A stretch of DNA of 64,000 nt from an uncultured beta proteobacterium (GCA_903838565.1 CAILZB010000133.1:1-64000); one strand, 5' to 3'; counted from the first letter of the stretch, positions 21,880 to 30,881 are shown. Notes: generated by a model from the sequence alone, not told the origin. Program-made: numbers and translations.

Positions 21880-23399
21880 ACGCAGGCACTGCAAGGCAGG
21901 CCGATCGAGTGCTGGAACTCGCCCTGCGTCGAGCGCGCGACGCGGTCCAGCGGCAGTCCCGTAGCGTTCAGCAGCAGCACCTCCAGCGGCATCTGCCCCA
22001 AAGCGTGCGTGGCGCAGGAAAGGCAGGGATCGTAGGCGCGGATCGCGACCTCGATGTGGTTGAGCAGGCCTTCGGTCAACTCCTGGCCGTCCAGATAGTC
22101 GCGCGCCACCGAGCACACGGCGTCGTTCATGGCCTGGTTGTTGTGCGTGGTGGAGACGATCAGGTTGCAGTGCGTCACGAGGTCGTCGTCGCCGACCTCG
22201 TACTGGTGGATCAGCGTGCCGCGCGGCGCTTCCAGCATGCCCACGCCGCCGCTTTGCCGCACGCCTGCGGCCATGCGTTCGCCGCTCAGCAGGTCGGGGT
22301 CGTCCAGCAGATCGGCGATCACCTCGACGCAGTGCAGCAGTTCGACCATGCGCGCCCAGTGGTAGGCCAGCGGCGCGTGGATGGGCTCGCCGCCACCGGA
22401 CGCCATGAAGGCGCGGCGCTCCACTTCAGCGCGTTCGCTCGGGATGAAGTCGCAGTTCTGCAGCCGGGCCAGCGGGCCCACGCGGTAACTGCCCAGATCC
22501 GGCCCCAGGTGCCTGAAGTAGGGGAATTTCATGTAGGTCCAGGGCTTGACCTCCTCTTCGATCCAGTCGAGGTACTGCTGATCGGAAACGCCGTCGAAAA
22601 TGATTTTCCCGGTGGCGTCGCGCGCACGCAGTACGCCGTCGTACAGCTCCAATGCGCCGTCGGCACGCACCAGCGACAGGATGCTGGCCGGCGCGCGGCC
22701 AAAACTGCCGTACAGCGCCGGGTTCTGCGCGTGCAGCTGTTTCGCTATGGTCACGGCGTCCTGCGCCCAGCCCAGCACCTGCGGCAGGTCGCGGCGCAGC
22801 AGGTCACGATCGTCCTGGCTGAGGTGCTTGTTCACGCCGCCGGGAACCGACCCGGTGCCGTGCACGCGCTTGCCGGCCGTCGCGCGGATCACCTCCTGGC
22901 CGAACTTGCGCAGCAGCACGCCCTTGCGTGCGATCTCGGGATGCGCCTGCGCCACGCCGACGATATTGCGCCGGGTCACTTCAGAGTCAAAACCGAACAG
23001 CAGATCGGGCGCGGCCAGGTAGAAGAAATGCAGCGCGTGCGACTGCAGCACCTGACCGTAGTGCATGAGGCGGCGCAGCTTCTCGGCGCTGCGCGTCACG
23101 GGCAGGGCTCCGACCACGCGGTCGAACGCCTTGCACGCCGCCAGGTGGTGCGATACGGGGCAGATGCCGCACAGGCGCTGCACCATCACCGGAACCTCCC
23201 AGTACGGGCGGCCTTCGATGAAGGTCTCGAAACCGCGGAACTCGACGATGTGCAGCCGCACCTGCTGCACGCGGTTGTCAGCGTCGAGCAGGATCGTGAC
23301 CTTGCCGTGGCCCTCGACACGCGACAACGGATCGATCGCGACACGGCGCAATCCCTGCGGGTCGGCGGCGGTTTGCAAAGAATGACCCATGTCAGTCAT
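21876..23399 (-). CDS. hoxH: NAD-reducing [NiFe] hydrogenase, large subunit HoxH
   Basis: 507 residues. It begins with the family entry IDPLSRVEGHGKV. The two nickel-binding motifs are RLCGICPVSHH near the N-terminus and DPCLSCATH near the C-terminus; the four cysteines are the Ni-Fe ligands. About 43 residues follow the final histidine and should be cleaved by the protease encoded immediately downstream. Sequence details (CGICPVSHHLAACKA) fit the cytoplasmic bidirectional, NAD-linked group 3d enzymes. The start overlaps hoxY by 8 bp, and the stop overlaps the protease start. Together with HoxY it forms the H2-activating module. Confidence 0.96.
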   Translation of the reverse strand: MTDMGHSLQTAADPQGLRRVAIDPLSRVEGHGKVTILLDADNRVQQVRLHIVEFRGFETFIEGRPYWEVPVMVQRLCGICPVSHHLAACKAFDRVVGALPVTRSAEKLRRLMHYGQVLQSHALHFFYLAAPDLLFGFDSEVTRRNIVGVAQAHPEIARKGVLLRKFGQEVIRATAGKRVHGTGSVPGGVNKHLSQDDRDLLRRDLPQVLGWAQDAVTIAKQLHAQNPALYGSFGRAPASILSLVRADGALELYDGVLRARDATGKIIFDGVSDQQYLDWIEEEVKPWTYMKFPYFRHLGPDLGSYRVGPLARLQNCDFIPSERAEVERRAFMASGGGEPIHAPLAYHWARMVELLHCVEVIADLLDDPDLLSGERMAAGVRQSGGVGMLEAPRGTLIHQYEVGDDDLVTHCNLIVSTTHNNQAMNDAVCSVARDYLDGQELTEGLLNHIEVAIRAYDPCLSCATHALGQMPLEVLLLNATGLPLDRVARSTQGEFQHSIGLPCSACV

Positions 23400-23949
23400 A
23401 CCTCATGAGTGAGTGCCCGAGGTGCGGCGTGCGCCCGGCCATCAGATCGGTCAGGAAGCTCCAGAACGCGTCGGCCGAGGGCGGGCAGCCGGGAAGGAAG
23501 TAGTCCACGTGCACGACCTCGTGGATCGGGTGCACCTTGTTCAACGGAAGCGGCAGCTCGGGGTCGTTCGGAATGCAGCTGCCGGCGGCCAGTCCGGGAC
23601 GGTTGCGGTACACCTCGGTCAACAGAGCACCCAGGTCCAGATGGTTGCGCTGCGCCGGCAGGCCGCCGTTGATCGCGCAGGCGCCCACCGCCACCAGCGT
23701 CTTGCAGCGCGCACGGTACTCGCGCAGCACGTGCACGTTCTCGGCGTTGCACAGACCGCCTTCGATCAGGCCGATGTCGCACTCGCCCAGGGTCTTGATG
23801 TCGGTCAGTGGCGAGCGGTCGAACTCTACGAGTTCCAGCAGATCGAAAAAACGCTCGTCGATGTCCAGTAACGACATGTGGCAGCCGAAGCAGCCGGCCA
23901 GCGACACCGTGGCGACGCGCAGCTTGCGTTTGGCCGTCAGCGCGGTCAT
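23392..23949 (-). CDS. hoxY: NAD-reducing [NiFe] hydrogenase, small subunit HoxY
   Basis: 185 residues, the short form of hydrogenase small subunit typical of HoxY, with no Tat signal and only the proximal [4Fe-4S] cluster. The cysteine ligands are visible in SLAGCFGCHMS, VGACAINGG, SCIPN and LPGCPPSAD. It carries electrons from the HoxH active site to the HoxFU diaphorase. It overlaps both hoxU upstream and hoxH downstream by a few bases, so the operon is tightly coupled. Confidence 0.95.
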   Translation of the reverse strand: MTALTAKRKLRVATVSLAGCFGCHMSLLDIDERFFDLLELVEFDRSPLTDIKTLGECDIGLIEGGLCNAENVHVLREYRARCKTLVAVGACAINGGLPAQRNHLDLGALLTEVYRNRPGLAAGSCIPNDPELPLPLNKVHPIHEVVHVDYFLPGCPPSADAFWSFLTDLMAGRTPHLGHSLMRYD

Positions 23950-24668
23950 GGTGCGCTCTCCTGCACTTGCTCCGAAAGCGAGCGGCCATCAAAGCGGCGC
24001 TGCCCGATCGGCACACTGAAACCCTGGCGCTTGCGCAGGATCACTCCCACGGGACAGACGCTGGCGGCGCGGTCGCTCAGCGCCATGTCGGTGTCGCCCA
24101 GCTTGCCGCTGGGGCTGTTCACGATCAACTGCGTGCCAATGCCGCGCCCACCGATGGCGAACAGGTGCTTGCCGTCGACCTCGCTGCTGGCGCGCACGCA
24201 CAGTTCGCACAGGATGCAGCGGTTCAGGTCGAGCAGGATCTCGGGATGGCTCGCGTCAACGGGCCGGTTCGGGTAGAACTCCTCGAAATGCGGACTCTCC
24301 ATGCCCATCTCGTAGGCCGTCGCCTGCAACAGGCAGTTGCCGCTCTTCTCGCAGCTCGGGCAGAAGTGGTTGCCTTCCACGAACAGCATCTGCAACAGCG
24401 TCTTGCGGTACGCGTTGAGTTCTTCGGTGTTGCTTTCCACCTCCAAGCCGGCGGCCGCGTGCGCGGTGCAGGCGCTGGCCGCGCGCCCGTTGACCTTCAC
24501 GCTGCACAGGCGGCAGGAGCCGTGCGGCGCAAACTCCGGGTGCCAGCACAGGTGCGGTATGTAGCGGCCCGCGCGCGTTGCGGCCTGGATCAGGGTTTCG
24601 CCCTCGGCAAAGGGAACGTCCTCCCCGTCCAGCGAAAAGCAGGCCTGTTGCGCGGGAATGGTGCTCAC
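23946..24668 (-). CDS. hoxU: NAD-reducing hydrogenase diaphorase subunit HoxU
   Basis: 240 residues, homologous to the N-terminal part of complex I subunit NuoG. Iron-sulfur ligands in order: an N-terminal [2Fe-2S] site (CWHPEF...GSCRLCSVKV...CTAH), a His-Cys3 [4Fe-4S] site (HFCPSCEKSGNC) and a further [4Fe-4S] site (CILCELC with a later CPVG). It wires the hydrogenase module to the flavin of HoxF in the cytoplasm. Start and stop overlap its neighbours by about 4 bp. The length matches known HoxU proteins. Confidence 0.95.
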   Translation of the reverse strand: MSTIPAQQACFSLDGEDVPFAEGETLIQAATRAGRYIPHLCWHPEFAPHGSCRLCSVKVNGRAASACTAHAAAGLEVESNTEELNAYRKTLLQMLFVEGNHFCPSCEKSGNCLLQATAYEMGMESPHFEEFYPNRPVDASHPEILLDLNRCILCELCVRASSEVDGKHLFAIGGRGIGTQLIVNSPSGKLGDTDMALSDRAASVCPVGVILRKRQGFSVPIGQRRFDGRSLSEQVQESAP

Positions 24669-26464
24669 GTCCAGTTCTCCAGGTGCGCCGCCGCGTCGTC
24701 GCGCCCGGTCAGGCGCCGCGCAACCGACAGCGACGCGTCCAGGTCAAAGCCGGGCTCGAAATGCAGCGACTTCAGGCGCTGCTCGTAGGCCGGGCGGAAC
24801 TTCAGAATGGTGTCACGCAGCGGATTGCAGGCGCTCGCGCCCAAGCCGCAATGCGTGGCCAGGTGCATGAGCTTGTCGAGTTCGAACAGCACGGCGATGT
24901 CGTCGCGCGAACCCTGGCCGCTGGCCAGCTTGTCCAGGCGCTTCACGACCAGCGCCGTGCCGACGCGACACGGTGTACAAAACCCGCAGCTCTCATGCGC
25001 AAAGAAGTGCGCAAAACCGCGCGCCACCTCGAACATGTCACGGCTGCGGTCGAACACCATGAACGCGCCTGCCGTGGTCACGTCCTCGAACGCCAGGCGT
25101 CGGCCGAACTCGAACGCCGACAGGCAAACACCCGAGGGTCCTCCCACCTGCACGGCCTGCGTGTCGGTTGCGCCGCAGTCCTCAAGGATCCGGTCCACCG
25201 CAGTGCCAAAAGGGTATTCGTACAGCCCCGGGCGCGCGCAGTCGCCGCACACGCTGTGGATCTTGGTTCCGGTTGACTTGGCCGTGCCGATGCCGGACCA
25301 CCAGGCGCCGCCGTTGAGCGCGATCTGCGCCACCGCGCAGAAGGTCTCGACGTTGTTCACCACCGTCGGGTGCCCCAGGTAGCCGCGCTCGGCCGGAAAC
25401 GGCGGGCGCACGCGCGGCGTGCCGCGCTTGCCTTCGAGCGACTCGAGCAACGCCGACTCCTCGCCGCAGACATAGGCGCCGGCACCGACGTGGATGGCGA
25501 TGTCGAAATCGAAGCCTTCGCGGCCCTGGATGCAGGGGCCCAGCAATTGCTCGTCGCGCCGGCGCTGCAGTGTGGCCAACAACGATCCGAGCAAAAAACG
25601 GTACTCGCCGCGCAGATAGACAAAACCGCGCCGCGCGCCAATGGCGTACGCGGCGATGGTCATGCCGTCGAACAGCGCATCGGCGTGGCTGCGCAGCAGC
25701 ACGCGGTCCTTGAAGGTGCCGGGCTCGCCCTCGTCGGCGTTGCACACCACGATGCGCTCGGCGCCCGCAGCGCGTTGGCACAGTTCCCACTTGAGCCCCG
25801 TGGCAAAGCCCGCGCCGCCGCGACCGCGCAGCCGCGAGACTTTCACTTCCTCCAGCAGGGCCGCAGGCGTGCGCGCCAGCGCCGCGGCCAGCGCCGCGCC
25901 GGGCGCTGCGTGCGCACCGAGCAACAGGTCGGCGCGCCGCACGTTGTCCGTCACCTCGAACCAGGGCGCCGGCCAGTCGGCCAGCGCAACGCGCGCGCGG
26001 ATCAACTGCGCCATCTGCGCCACGCGCTGGGAGTCGAGTCGGGTGAGCACGTGATGCTCGTTGACCAGCAGCGCCGGGCCCTGGTCGCACAGCCCGGAGC
26101 AAGAGGTTCGGCGCACGCCCACGAGGCCATCGTCGCTGACATTGCCAGGCAACACGCCCAGGCGCGCGCACAGGTCGTTCATCAGCGCCGTGCTGCCGAG
26201 CATGCGGTCCGTGACGTTGTCGCTGAACAGCAACCGGTACTCGCCCATGGGCTGCGTGTACAGGAAGCGGTAGAAGCCTGCCACACCCTGCACCTGCGCC
26301 AGAGTCAGGCCCAGAGCCTGTGCAACCTGGCTCAGGTCGGCGCTTGACAGCCAGCCGCGCTCGGCCTGCAACTCGCGCAGGACCTGCAGCAGCGAGTGCG
26401 GCGCACAGCCATGCCGCGCCAGCAGGGCTGGCAGATCCCGGAACGGTTCGTGGCGGCTTGGCAT
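24665..26464 (-). CDS. hoxF: NAD-reducing hydrogenase diaphorase subunit HoxF
   Basis: 599 residues from the ATG at 26464. An upstream in-frame ATG at 26509 overlaps the probable -10 element and is rejected. The N-terminal 150 residues are NuoE-like with a [2Fe-2S] site near TSCSGLCDQGP. A short linker follows, then a NuoF-like part with the FMN/NADH-binding glycine loop (RGRGGAGFATGLKWE), the CNADEGEPGTFKDR motif and the [4Fe-4S] motif SCGFCTPCRVG. It oxidises or reduces NAD(H), making this a bidirectional H2:NAD+ oxidoreductase. It is the first gene of hoxFUYH-protease. No hyp assembly genes are in the window, so assembly proteins must be encoded elsewhere. Confidence 0.95.
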   Translation of the reverse strand: MPSRHEPFRDLPALLARHGCAPHSLLQVLRELQAERGWLSSADLSQVAQALGLTLAQVQGVAGFYRFLYTQPMGEYRLLFSDNVTDRMLGSTALMNDLCARLGVLPGNVSDDGLVGVRRTSCSGLCDQGPALLVNEHHVLTRLDSQRVAQMAQLIRARVALADWPAPWFEVTDNVRRADLLLGAHAAPGAALAAALARTPAALLEEVKVSRLRGRGGAGFATGLKWELCQRAAGAERIVVCNADEGEPGTFKDRVLLRSHADALFDGMTIAAYAIGARRGFVYLRGEYRFLLGSLLATLQRRRDEQLLGPCIQGREGFDFDIAIHVGAGAYVCGEESALLESLEGKRGTPRVRPPFPAERGYLGHPTVVNNVETFCAVAQIALNGGAWWSGIGTAKSTGTKIHSVCGDCARPGLYEYPFGTAVDRILEDCGATDTQAVQVGGPSGVCLSAFEFGRRLAFEDVTTAGAFMVFDRSRDMFEVARGFAHFFAHESCGFCTPCRVGTALVVKRLDKLASGQGSRDDIAVLFELDKLMHLATHCGLGASACNPLRDTILKFRPAYEQRLKSLHFEPGFDLDASLSVARRLTGRDDAAAHLENWT

Positions 26465-26494
26465 GGCGTTGCGGGTTTCCCTGACTTTCGATCC

Positions 26495-26535
26495 AGTGTA
26501 GCGAAGCATGGGGACATCCCCTTGGCCCAGATCAA
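26495..26535 (-). promoter_or_regulatory. Predicted Fnr-type promoter of hoxFUYH
   Basis: Read on the minus strand, TTGATCTGGGCCAA (26535-26522) resembles the Fnr box TTGAT-N4-ATCAA. It is followed after 21 nt by TACACT (26500-26495), a good -10 hexamer. Box-centre to -10 spacing is about 28 nt, close to that of class II Fnr promoters. The hoxF ATG is 30 nt further on. No credible sigma-54 -24/-12 pair was seen. Confidence 0.5.
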
Positions 26536-26558
26536 TCGCGGGGCATCAAGTGGGACCT

Positions 26559-26584
26559 GTCGGGTCACGCTGCGCTGACCCGAC
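26559..26584. repeat. REP-like extragenic palindrome
   Basis: GTCGGGTCA (26559-26567) and TGACCCGAC (26576-26584) form a perfect 9-bp stem around CGCTGCGC. The core resembles the dispersed 'GTCGGGT...CGCTGCGC...ACCCGAC' palindromes common in proteobacterial intergenic DNA. It lies between the DUF3141 gene and the hox promoter and may also terminate transcription. Confidence 0.65.
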
Positions 26585-26651
26585 CTACAGTGCCGTAGAT
26601 CGCGGTAGCCCGCAGGGTGTAACACGACGCTGCCAGGCCCCGCGGGCCGAT

Positions 26652-28946
26652 TCATTTCGCGGCGCTGCCCTTGTTGCGGGGCGCCCGGCGCGCCGGCTTG
26701 GACGCTTTCACCGGCTCGGGAGCCGTCTCCAGCGACTGAGTGAGTCGCAAGGCCAGTTCCATCACGCGCTGCGGATCCACGCCCAGCGTGTCGATCAGGA
26801 ACTCGATGATTTCCGAGCGCGGATTGGCCAGGGTGGGCTCAATCATCATGACGGCAGCGGCCACGGCGAGCGCGCTTTCCCGGCTGGCGCTGTCGGGCAG
26901 CATCCGCTCGAGCGCGTTCAGCGCCTCCACTGGCGCCACGGCGGCGATGCGCGTCTGCTCCTTGAGCAGTTGCACCCAGTCCGTCTGCTGCGATGTTCCG
27001 GCGCGCGCCTGCACCGGCAGTTCGGCCAGCAGGCGCGCCAGCCTGAAGCTGCGCCGCTCGAAGGAGCCGATGGAGGCCATGCCGGCCAGCACGATGCGGC
27101 ACACCGCCGCCGCGAAACCGCCGTCAGTGATGTGCTCCAGCACGGCGCTGCGCGCCTTGTCCATGTCACGCAGGGCCCGGGCCTGCGCCACGTCCGCATC
27201 GCTGGCTTCGGGCTTGAACCACGCGCCCAGACCTTGGGGGCCGAACAGCTGGCGTGTCGTTTTTACCGTCCATTCGTTCTTCTGGTCGCGGTAGCGGTTC
27301 AAGCTGTCCGTGATCTGCTGCGCCATCTCCCTTTCCCGCAGGCGCAGCGGGTGGTCGTCCGCAATCGGTGCCCGTTGTTCGCGCGCCTGCTTGGCTTGGG
27401 CCCGGATCAGTGGCGCCAGCGGGAATTGGTCCGACAGCAGCTCGCGCTGCAGCCGCATCGAATTCTTCTTGCCCATGGCATCGGCAACCGGCCGGGTGGC
27501 GAGCAGCTTGACCCACGGCCGGATCCAGGTCTTGTAGGTTGACGCGTTGAGCTCCGAAACCTGGGCGATGGTGGAGAACATGGCCTCCTCCTCGCGGCCT
27601 TCGGGGTTCAGCGCGCGGATGTCGTCCATGCTGCGGTGCTCATAGTGCACGGTGTAGTCACCCGGCTCGAGCTGGTCCCAGCGCTGATGCTCCATGCCCG
27701 CCTTGGCCTGGAGCTTCATCTCGTACAGCCCCGGCGGCAGGCTCTCGATCATGTCCAGCGAGGTCACGAGCTGGTCGTGCTCCTTGCGCGCCACGTCGCC
27801 ACCGACAAAGATGCCCAGATGCCCCACAGTCTCATGCAGCACGTAGATGATGGTGCGGCCAGCGGCCGCGATGGCGCGCTCGTCGCCCCAGGTGTCGATG
27901 ATCCAGTTCAGCGCCTGCGGCGGCGGCGTGATGTTGTCGCCCCAGGAGGCGAAGACGACGACTGGCGCCGTGATGTTGCGCAGGTCGATGGCGCGGTCCC
28001 CCGCCATCACCGTGCCGCGTGCCAGCCGGTTGCCGACGAACAGGTTTTCCACGATGGCCTCGATCTCGCTGCCGGTCATGCGGAAGAAGCCGCCCCACCA
28101 GCGTTCAAACTCGAGGAAGCGCTCCGCCTCGGTGTCCACGCTGGACCACAGGTTGTAGTACTTGTTCCACCAGGTATTCGCCGGATTCAGACCCTCGAAA
28201 TTTTCCACCAGGTGCACGCCGTCGAAGCGGTCTGCCCCCATGTCCCCGGTCATGGACGCCAGCCAGGAGCCGCCCAGCATGCCGCCGGCGTAGCGCATGG
28301 GATTGAGCTTGGAGCTGCCGGCCCAGTACGAGAGCGGCGCGCCCATGATCATCAGCGGGCCGAACAGCTCGGGCCGCATCGCGTTCAGCGCCATCATGGC
28401 CCAGCCGGCCTGGCAGTTGCCGATGACCACGGGCCTGGCCTTGCACTGGGGATGGCGCGCGATCACCTCTTCGAGAAAACGGGCCTCGGCCTGTGCCACC
28501 GTGATCAGCGTCTGGCCTTCCTCGGGCTCGGGCCGGAAGGTGACGAAGTAGACCGGGTGACCCGCGCGCATCGCCATGCCCACTTCGGAGTCGAACTTGA
28601 AGCCGCCGATGCCGGGGCCGTGTCCGGCCCGCGGATCGACCACCACCACCGGTCGCGCCTTGGGGTTCAACGGCATGCTGGGCGGGGGCAGCAGGTGCAG
28701 CAGCGCGTAGTTGCAGGGTGGTTTCAGGTCAGCGCCGTCAAGCACCAGTTCATGCTCAAACTTCAGCAACGGCGGCGTGCCCTGATCCAGATGCTGGATG
28801 TAGTTGTTGCCGCGGTCGAGCAGCGTGTCCAGGAACAGGGCGGTGCGCTGTGCTGCGTCAAGCATATAAGCCGAGGTGTCGCCCAGCGGCGCGGTCGGAC
28901 TCGGGGATTTTTCGGCGCTCGGGGTCAAGGTTGCGCGGGTTGCCAT
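26652..28946 (-). CDS. DUF3141 protein, PHA-synthase-like alpha/beta hydrolase fold
   Basis: 764 residues. The N-terminal half (about 90-420) reads as an alpha/beta hydrolase related to polyhydroxyalkanoate synthases: PVVVVDPRAGHGPGIGG, a nucleophile elbow VIGNCQAGWA with cysteine rather than serine, an acid residue in FASWGDNITPP, and a histidine in HETVGHLGIFVGG. The C-terminal half is helical (AVCRIVLAGMASIGSFERRSFRLARLL) and not confidently assigned; it loosely recalls TerB-like helical domains. The protein ends in a basic, Ala/Lys-rich tail. No phaA, phaB or phasin gene is adjacent. The family has no well-established role that I know of; a polyester or acyl-CoA reaction is an inference from the cysteine triad only. 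Confidence 0.8.
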   Translation of the reverse strand: MATRATLTPSAEKSPSPTAPLGDTSAYMLDAAQRTALFLDTLLDRGNNYIQHLDQGTPPLLKFEHELVLDGADLKPPCNYALLHLLPPPSMPLNPKARPVVVVDPRAGHGPGIGGFKFDSEVGMAMRAGHPVYFVTFRPEPEEGQTLITVAQAEARFLEEVIARHPQCKARPVVIGNCQAGWAMMALNAMRPELFGPLMIMGAPLSYWAGSSKLNPMRYAGGMLGGSWLASMTGDMGADRFDGVHLVENFEGLNPANTWWNKYYNLWSSVDTEAERFLEFERWWGGFFRMTGSEIEAIVENLFVGNRLARGTVMAGDRAIDLRNITAPVVVFASWGDNITPPPQALNWIIDTWGDERAIAAAGRTIIYVLHETVGHLGIFVGGDVARKEHDQLVTSLDMIESLPPGLYEMKLQAKAGMEHQRWDQLEPGDYTVHYEHRSMDDIRALNPEGREEEAMFSTIAQVSELNASTYKTWIRPWVKLLATRPVADAMGKKNSMRLQRELLSDQFPLAPLIRAQAKQAREQRAPIADDHPLRLREREMAQQITDSLNRYRDQKNEWTVKTTRQLFGPQGLGAWFKPEASDADVAQARALRDMDKARSAVLEHITDGGFAAAVCRIVLAGMASIGSFERRSFRLARLLAELPVQARAGTSQQTDWVQLLKEQTRIAAVAPVEALNALERMLPDSASRESALAVAAAVMMIEPTLANPRSEIIEFLIDTLGVDPQRVMELALRLTQSLETAPEPVKASKPARRAPRNKGSAAK

Positions 28947-29120
28947 GTTCTTACTCCTGTGGGGAAAGCCTGATGCCTTGATTTATAGCAGGGGCAATTT
29001 CACGTCAACGTGGGTTGCATCAATGAAACCCCAGTTAGTGGTCGTTTCAGCGTGGGTGCGACTGCGATAATGAAACGCATCGTCCCTGTCGACCGATAGA
29101 AGAAACAAGAAAGCGCTGAT

Positions 29121-29975
29121 ATGGAACTCAAGAGCCTGCTTGACCAGCCCAACAAGCTGCCCACCATACCCAAGGTGGCGCAGCAGTTGATCGAGAGCTT
29201 CAGCTCCGAGGACGTGTCGGTGCACGAGATCGCACGCCAGTTGGCCACCGATCCGGCGTTGAGCGCCAAGCTGCTGCGGCTGGCGAATTCCGCCTATTTC
29301 AATTTTTCCCGGACGATAGGAACAGTCGATGACGCGCTGCGCATGCTGGGCTTTGTGATGGTGCGAAATCTGGTGCTCGGTAGCGGAATGATGGCCGCCT
29401 TCAAAAACACCCCGGGGATGAATCTGCCCCAATTCTGGCGCTACAACCTGTATACCGCGGCGGCTTCGCGCTGGCTCGCCGATGCGGCCGGGATCAACGC
29501 CGACGAGATCTTCACGGTGGGCCTGATGCATGGCATCGGGCAACTGCAGCTGCATGCCGCAGCACCACGGGAAGCCGCTGCGCTGGACCAGAAGGTTCAC
29601 GTCCTGGCCGCGGCAAGGGCCGAGCTGGAAAGACAGTCTTTCGGTTTTCACCACGGCGACGTTGCCGCCGAACTGGCGAAGATCTGGAAGTTTCCCTTGC
29701 CCCTGGTTGACGCGCTGCGCGATGTGCCGCTGCCGCTGTTGGCGCAGGAGTTCTCTCCGCCCGCGGCCTGGGTCCACATGGGCGCGTGGCGCGCCCGCGC
29801 CGAGGTGCTGGCCATGAGCGAGGACGAGCTGCTTGCGAGCTACCCGCACGAGGTCGCCAAGCGCCTGGGGCTCGCCCCGACCTGGGTGCCAGCGCTGTGC
29901 CCGGGGCAGGCGTCGGCGTCGGCCATGCCGTCGTTCCAGGAGTTGACCGAAGGCCTGGACGCGATGATGGCCTGA
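29121..29975 (+). CDS. HDOD domain signalling protein
   Basis: 284 residues. The HDOD core is at about residues 10-200: LPTIPKVAQQLIESF, IARQLATDPALSAKLLRLANSAYF and the following SRTIGTVDDALRMLGFVMVRN segment match the family. The HD residues expected of a phosphohydrolase are not conserved (GLMHGIGQL stands in the second helix), as in other HDOD proteins, which act as non-enzymatic partners in signalling, often with cyclic di-GMP proteins. It is divergent from DUF3141. The Nudix gene follows in the same direction after 52 bp. Confidence 0.88.
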   Translation: MELKSLLDQPNKLPTIPKVAQQLIESFSSEDVSVHEIARQLATDPALSAKLLRLANSAYFNFSRTIGTVDDALRMLGFVMVRNLVLGSGMMAAFKNTPGMNLPQFWRYNLYTAAASRWLADAAGINADEIFTVGLMHGIGQLQLHAAAPREAAALDQKVHVLAAARAELERQSFGFHHGDVAAELAKIWKFPLPLVDALRDVPLPLLAQEFSPPAAWVHMGAWRARAEVLAMSEDELLASYPHEVAKRLGLAPTWVPALCPGQASASAMPSFQELTEGLDAMMA

Positions 29976-30027
29976 GCGGCCGGTCTGCCGCCATGGCGCC
30001 GGGTCATCAAGGCACAATGGCGGGACC

Positions 30028-30840
30028 ATGAAGGCCCCTGTGTTCGACCCCCAATGGTTTGCTGATCTGAGCGCCAGCGCGCAGCGCCCGCCGCTGCGCC
30101 CACGCGTGCCGCTGGTCTGGGGCCGCGAGGTCCTGGGCTCGGTGGAGCCGGATTTCCTCGATCCCATCGCTCCCCGGCTGGCCGGGCTGCTGCAGCGTGA
30201 GGCATCGGCCCAAGGGCTGCAGTGGCGCGTCCAGGGAGATGCGACCGATGCACTCGGGCAAGTGGCACTGGCCTTGCGTGCGGCGCAGATCGCCAGCGTG
30301 GCGCAGCAGTGGCGCAACGAACAACTCGCCGTCTGGAGTGCGCAGGGCATGCAGCTGGCGACGGTCGAGCGCGGCGTGGTGCGGCCGTTGGGCATCGCCA
30401 CGCGTGCGGTGCACCTGGTCGGGCGCAGCCAGGACGGGGGCTACTGGGTGCAGCAGCGCGCGCTGAACAAACCCAACGACCCGGGACTGTGGGACACGCT
30501 GATGGGCGGCATGGTGTCCGCCGCCGATACCCTGGCCTCGGCGCTGGAGCGCGAGACCTGGGAGGAAGCGGGGCTGTCGCTGGACCGCCTGCAAGGTCTG
30601 GCGCAGCGCGGGCGCATCCCCCTGTGCAAGCCCAGCGCCAACGACCGCGCGGGTTACGTGGTGGAGCAGATCGACTGGTTCAGCGCCACCCTGGTCGAAG
30701 GCGCGCAGCCGACCAACATGGACGGCGAAGTGGCCCAGTTCCTGTTGCTGAGCCCTCAGCAATTGCTGGACAAGTTGCAGCGCAACGAATTCACCACCGA
30801 GGCCGCTTTGATCCTGGTGGCCGCCCTGCGCGCGGGCTGA
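30028..30840 (+). CDS. Nudix hydrolase with N-terminal DUF4743-like domain
   Basis: 270 residues. The N-terminal 115 residues resemble the DUF4743 domain found before Nudix folds in Tnr3/YJR142W-type proteins. The Nudix box is GGMVSAADTLASALERETWE followed by EAGL. The catalytic RE-x-x-EE-x-G portion is intact, while the usual glutamate after the first glycines is replaced by S-A-A-D. Relatives hydrolyse oxidised thiamine diphosphate or similar nucleoside-diphosphate-type substrates in the cytoplasm. A stem-loop terminator follows. Substrate not determinable here. Confidence 0.87.
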   Translation: MKAPVFDPQWFADLSASAQRPPLRPRVPLVWGREVLGSVEPDFLDPIAPRLAGLLQREASAQGLQWRVQGDATDALGQVALALRAAQIASVAQQWRNEQLAVWSAQGMQLATVERGVVRPLGIATRAVHLVGRSQDGGYWVQQRALNKPNDPGLWDTLMGGMVSAADTLASALERETWEEAGLSLDRLQGLAQRGRIPLCKPSANDRAGYVVEQIDWFSATLVEGAQPTNMDGEVAQFLLLSPQQLLDKLQRNEFTTEAALILVAALRAG

Positions 30841-30881
30841 GCGCGGCTCGAACCACGCCGGGAGCGGCCCACCAATGCAAA

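Noticed and set aside
26465..26651. Sigma-54 (-24/-12) promoter for hox
   Set aside because: The only TGGCA-like word on the minus strand lacks a correctly spaced GC partner; an Fnr-type -10 arrangement fits better.
29024..29076. Three TGAAAC/GTTTCA words upstream of the HDOD gene as an operator
   Set aside because: The spacing is irregular and the words are short; no regulator or second occurrence supports it.
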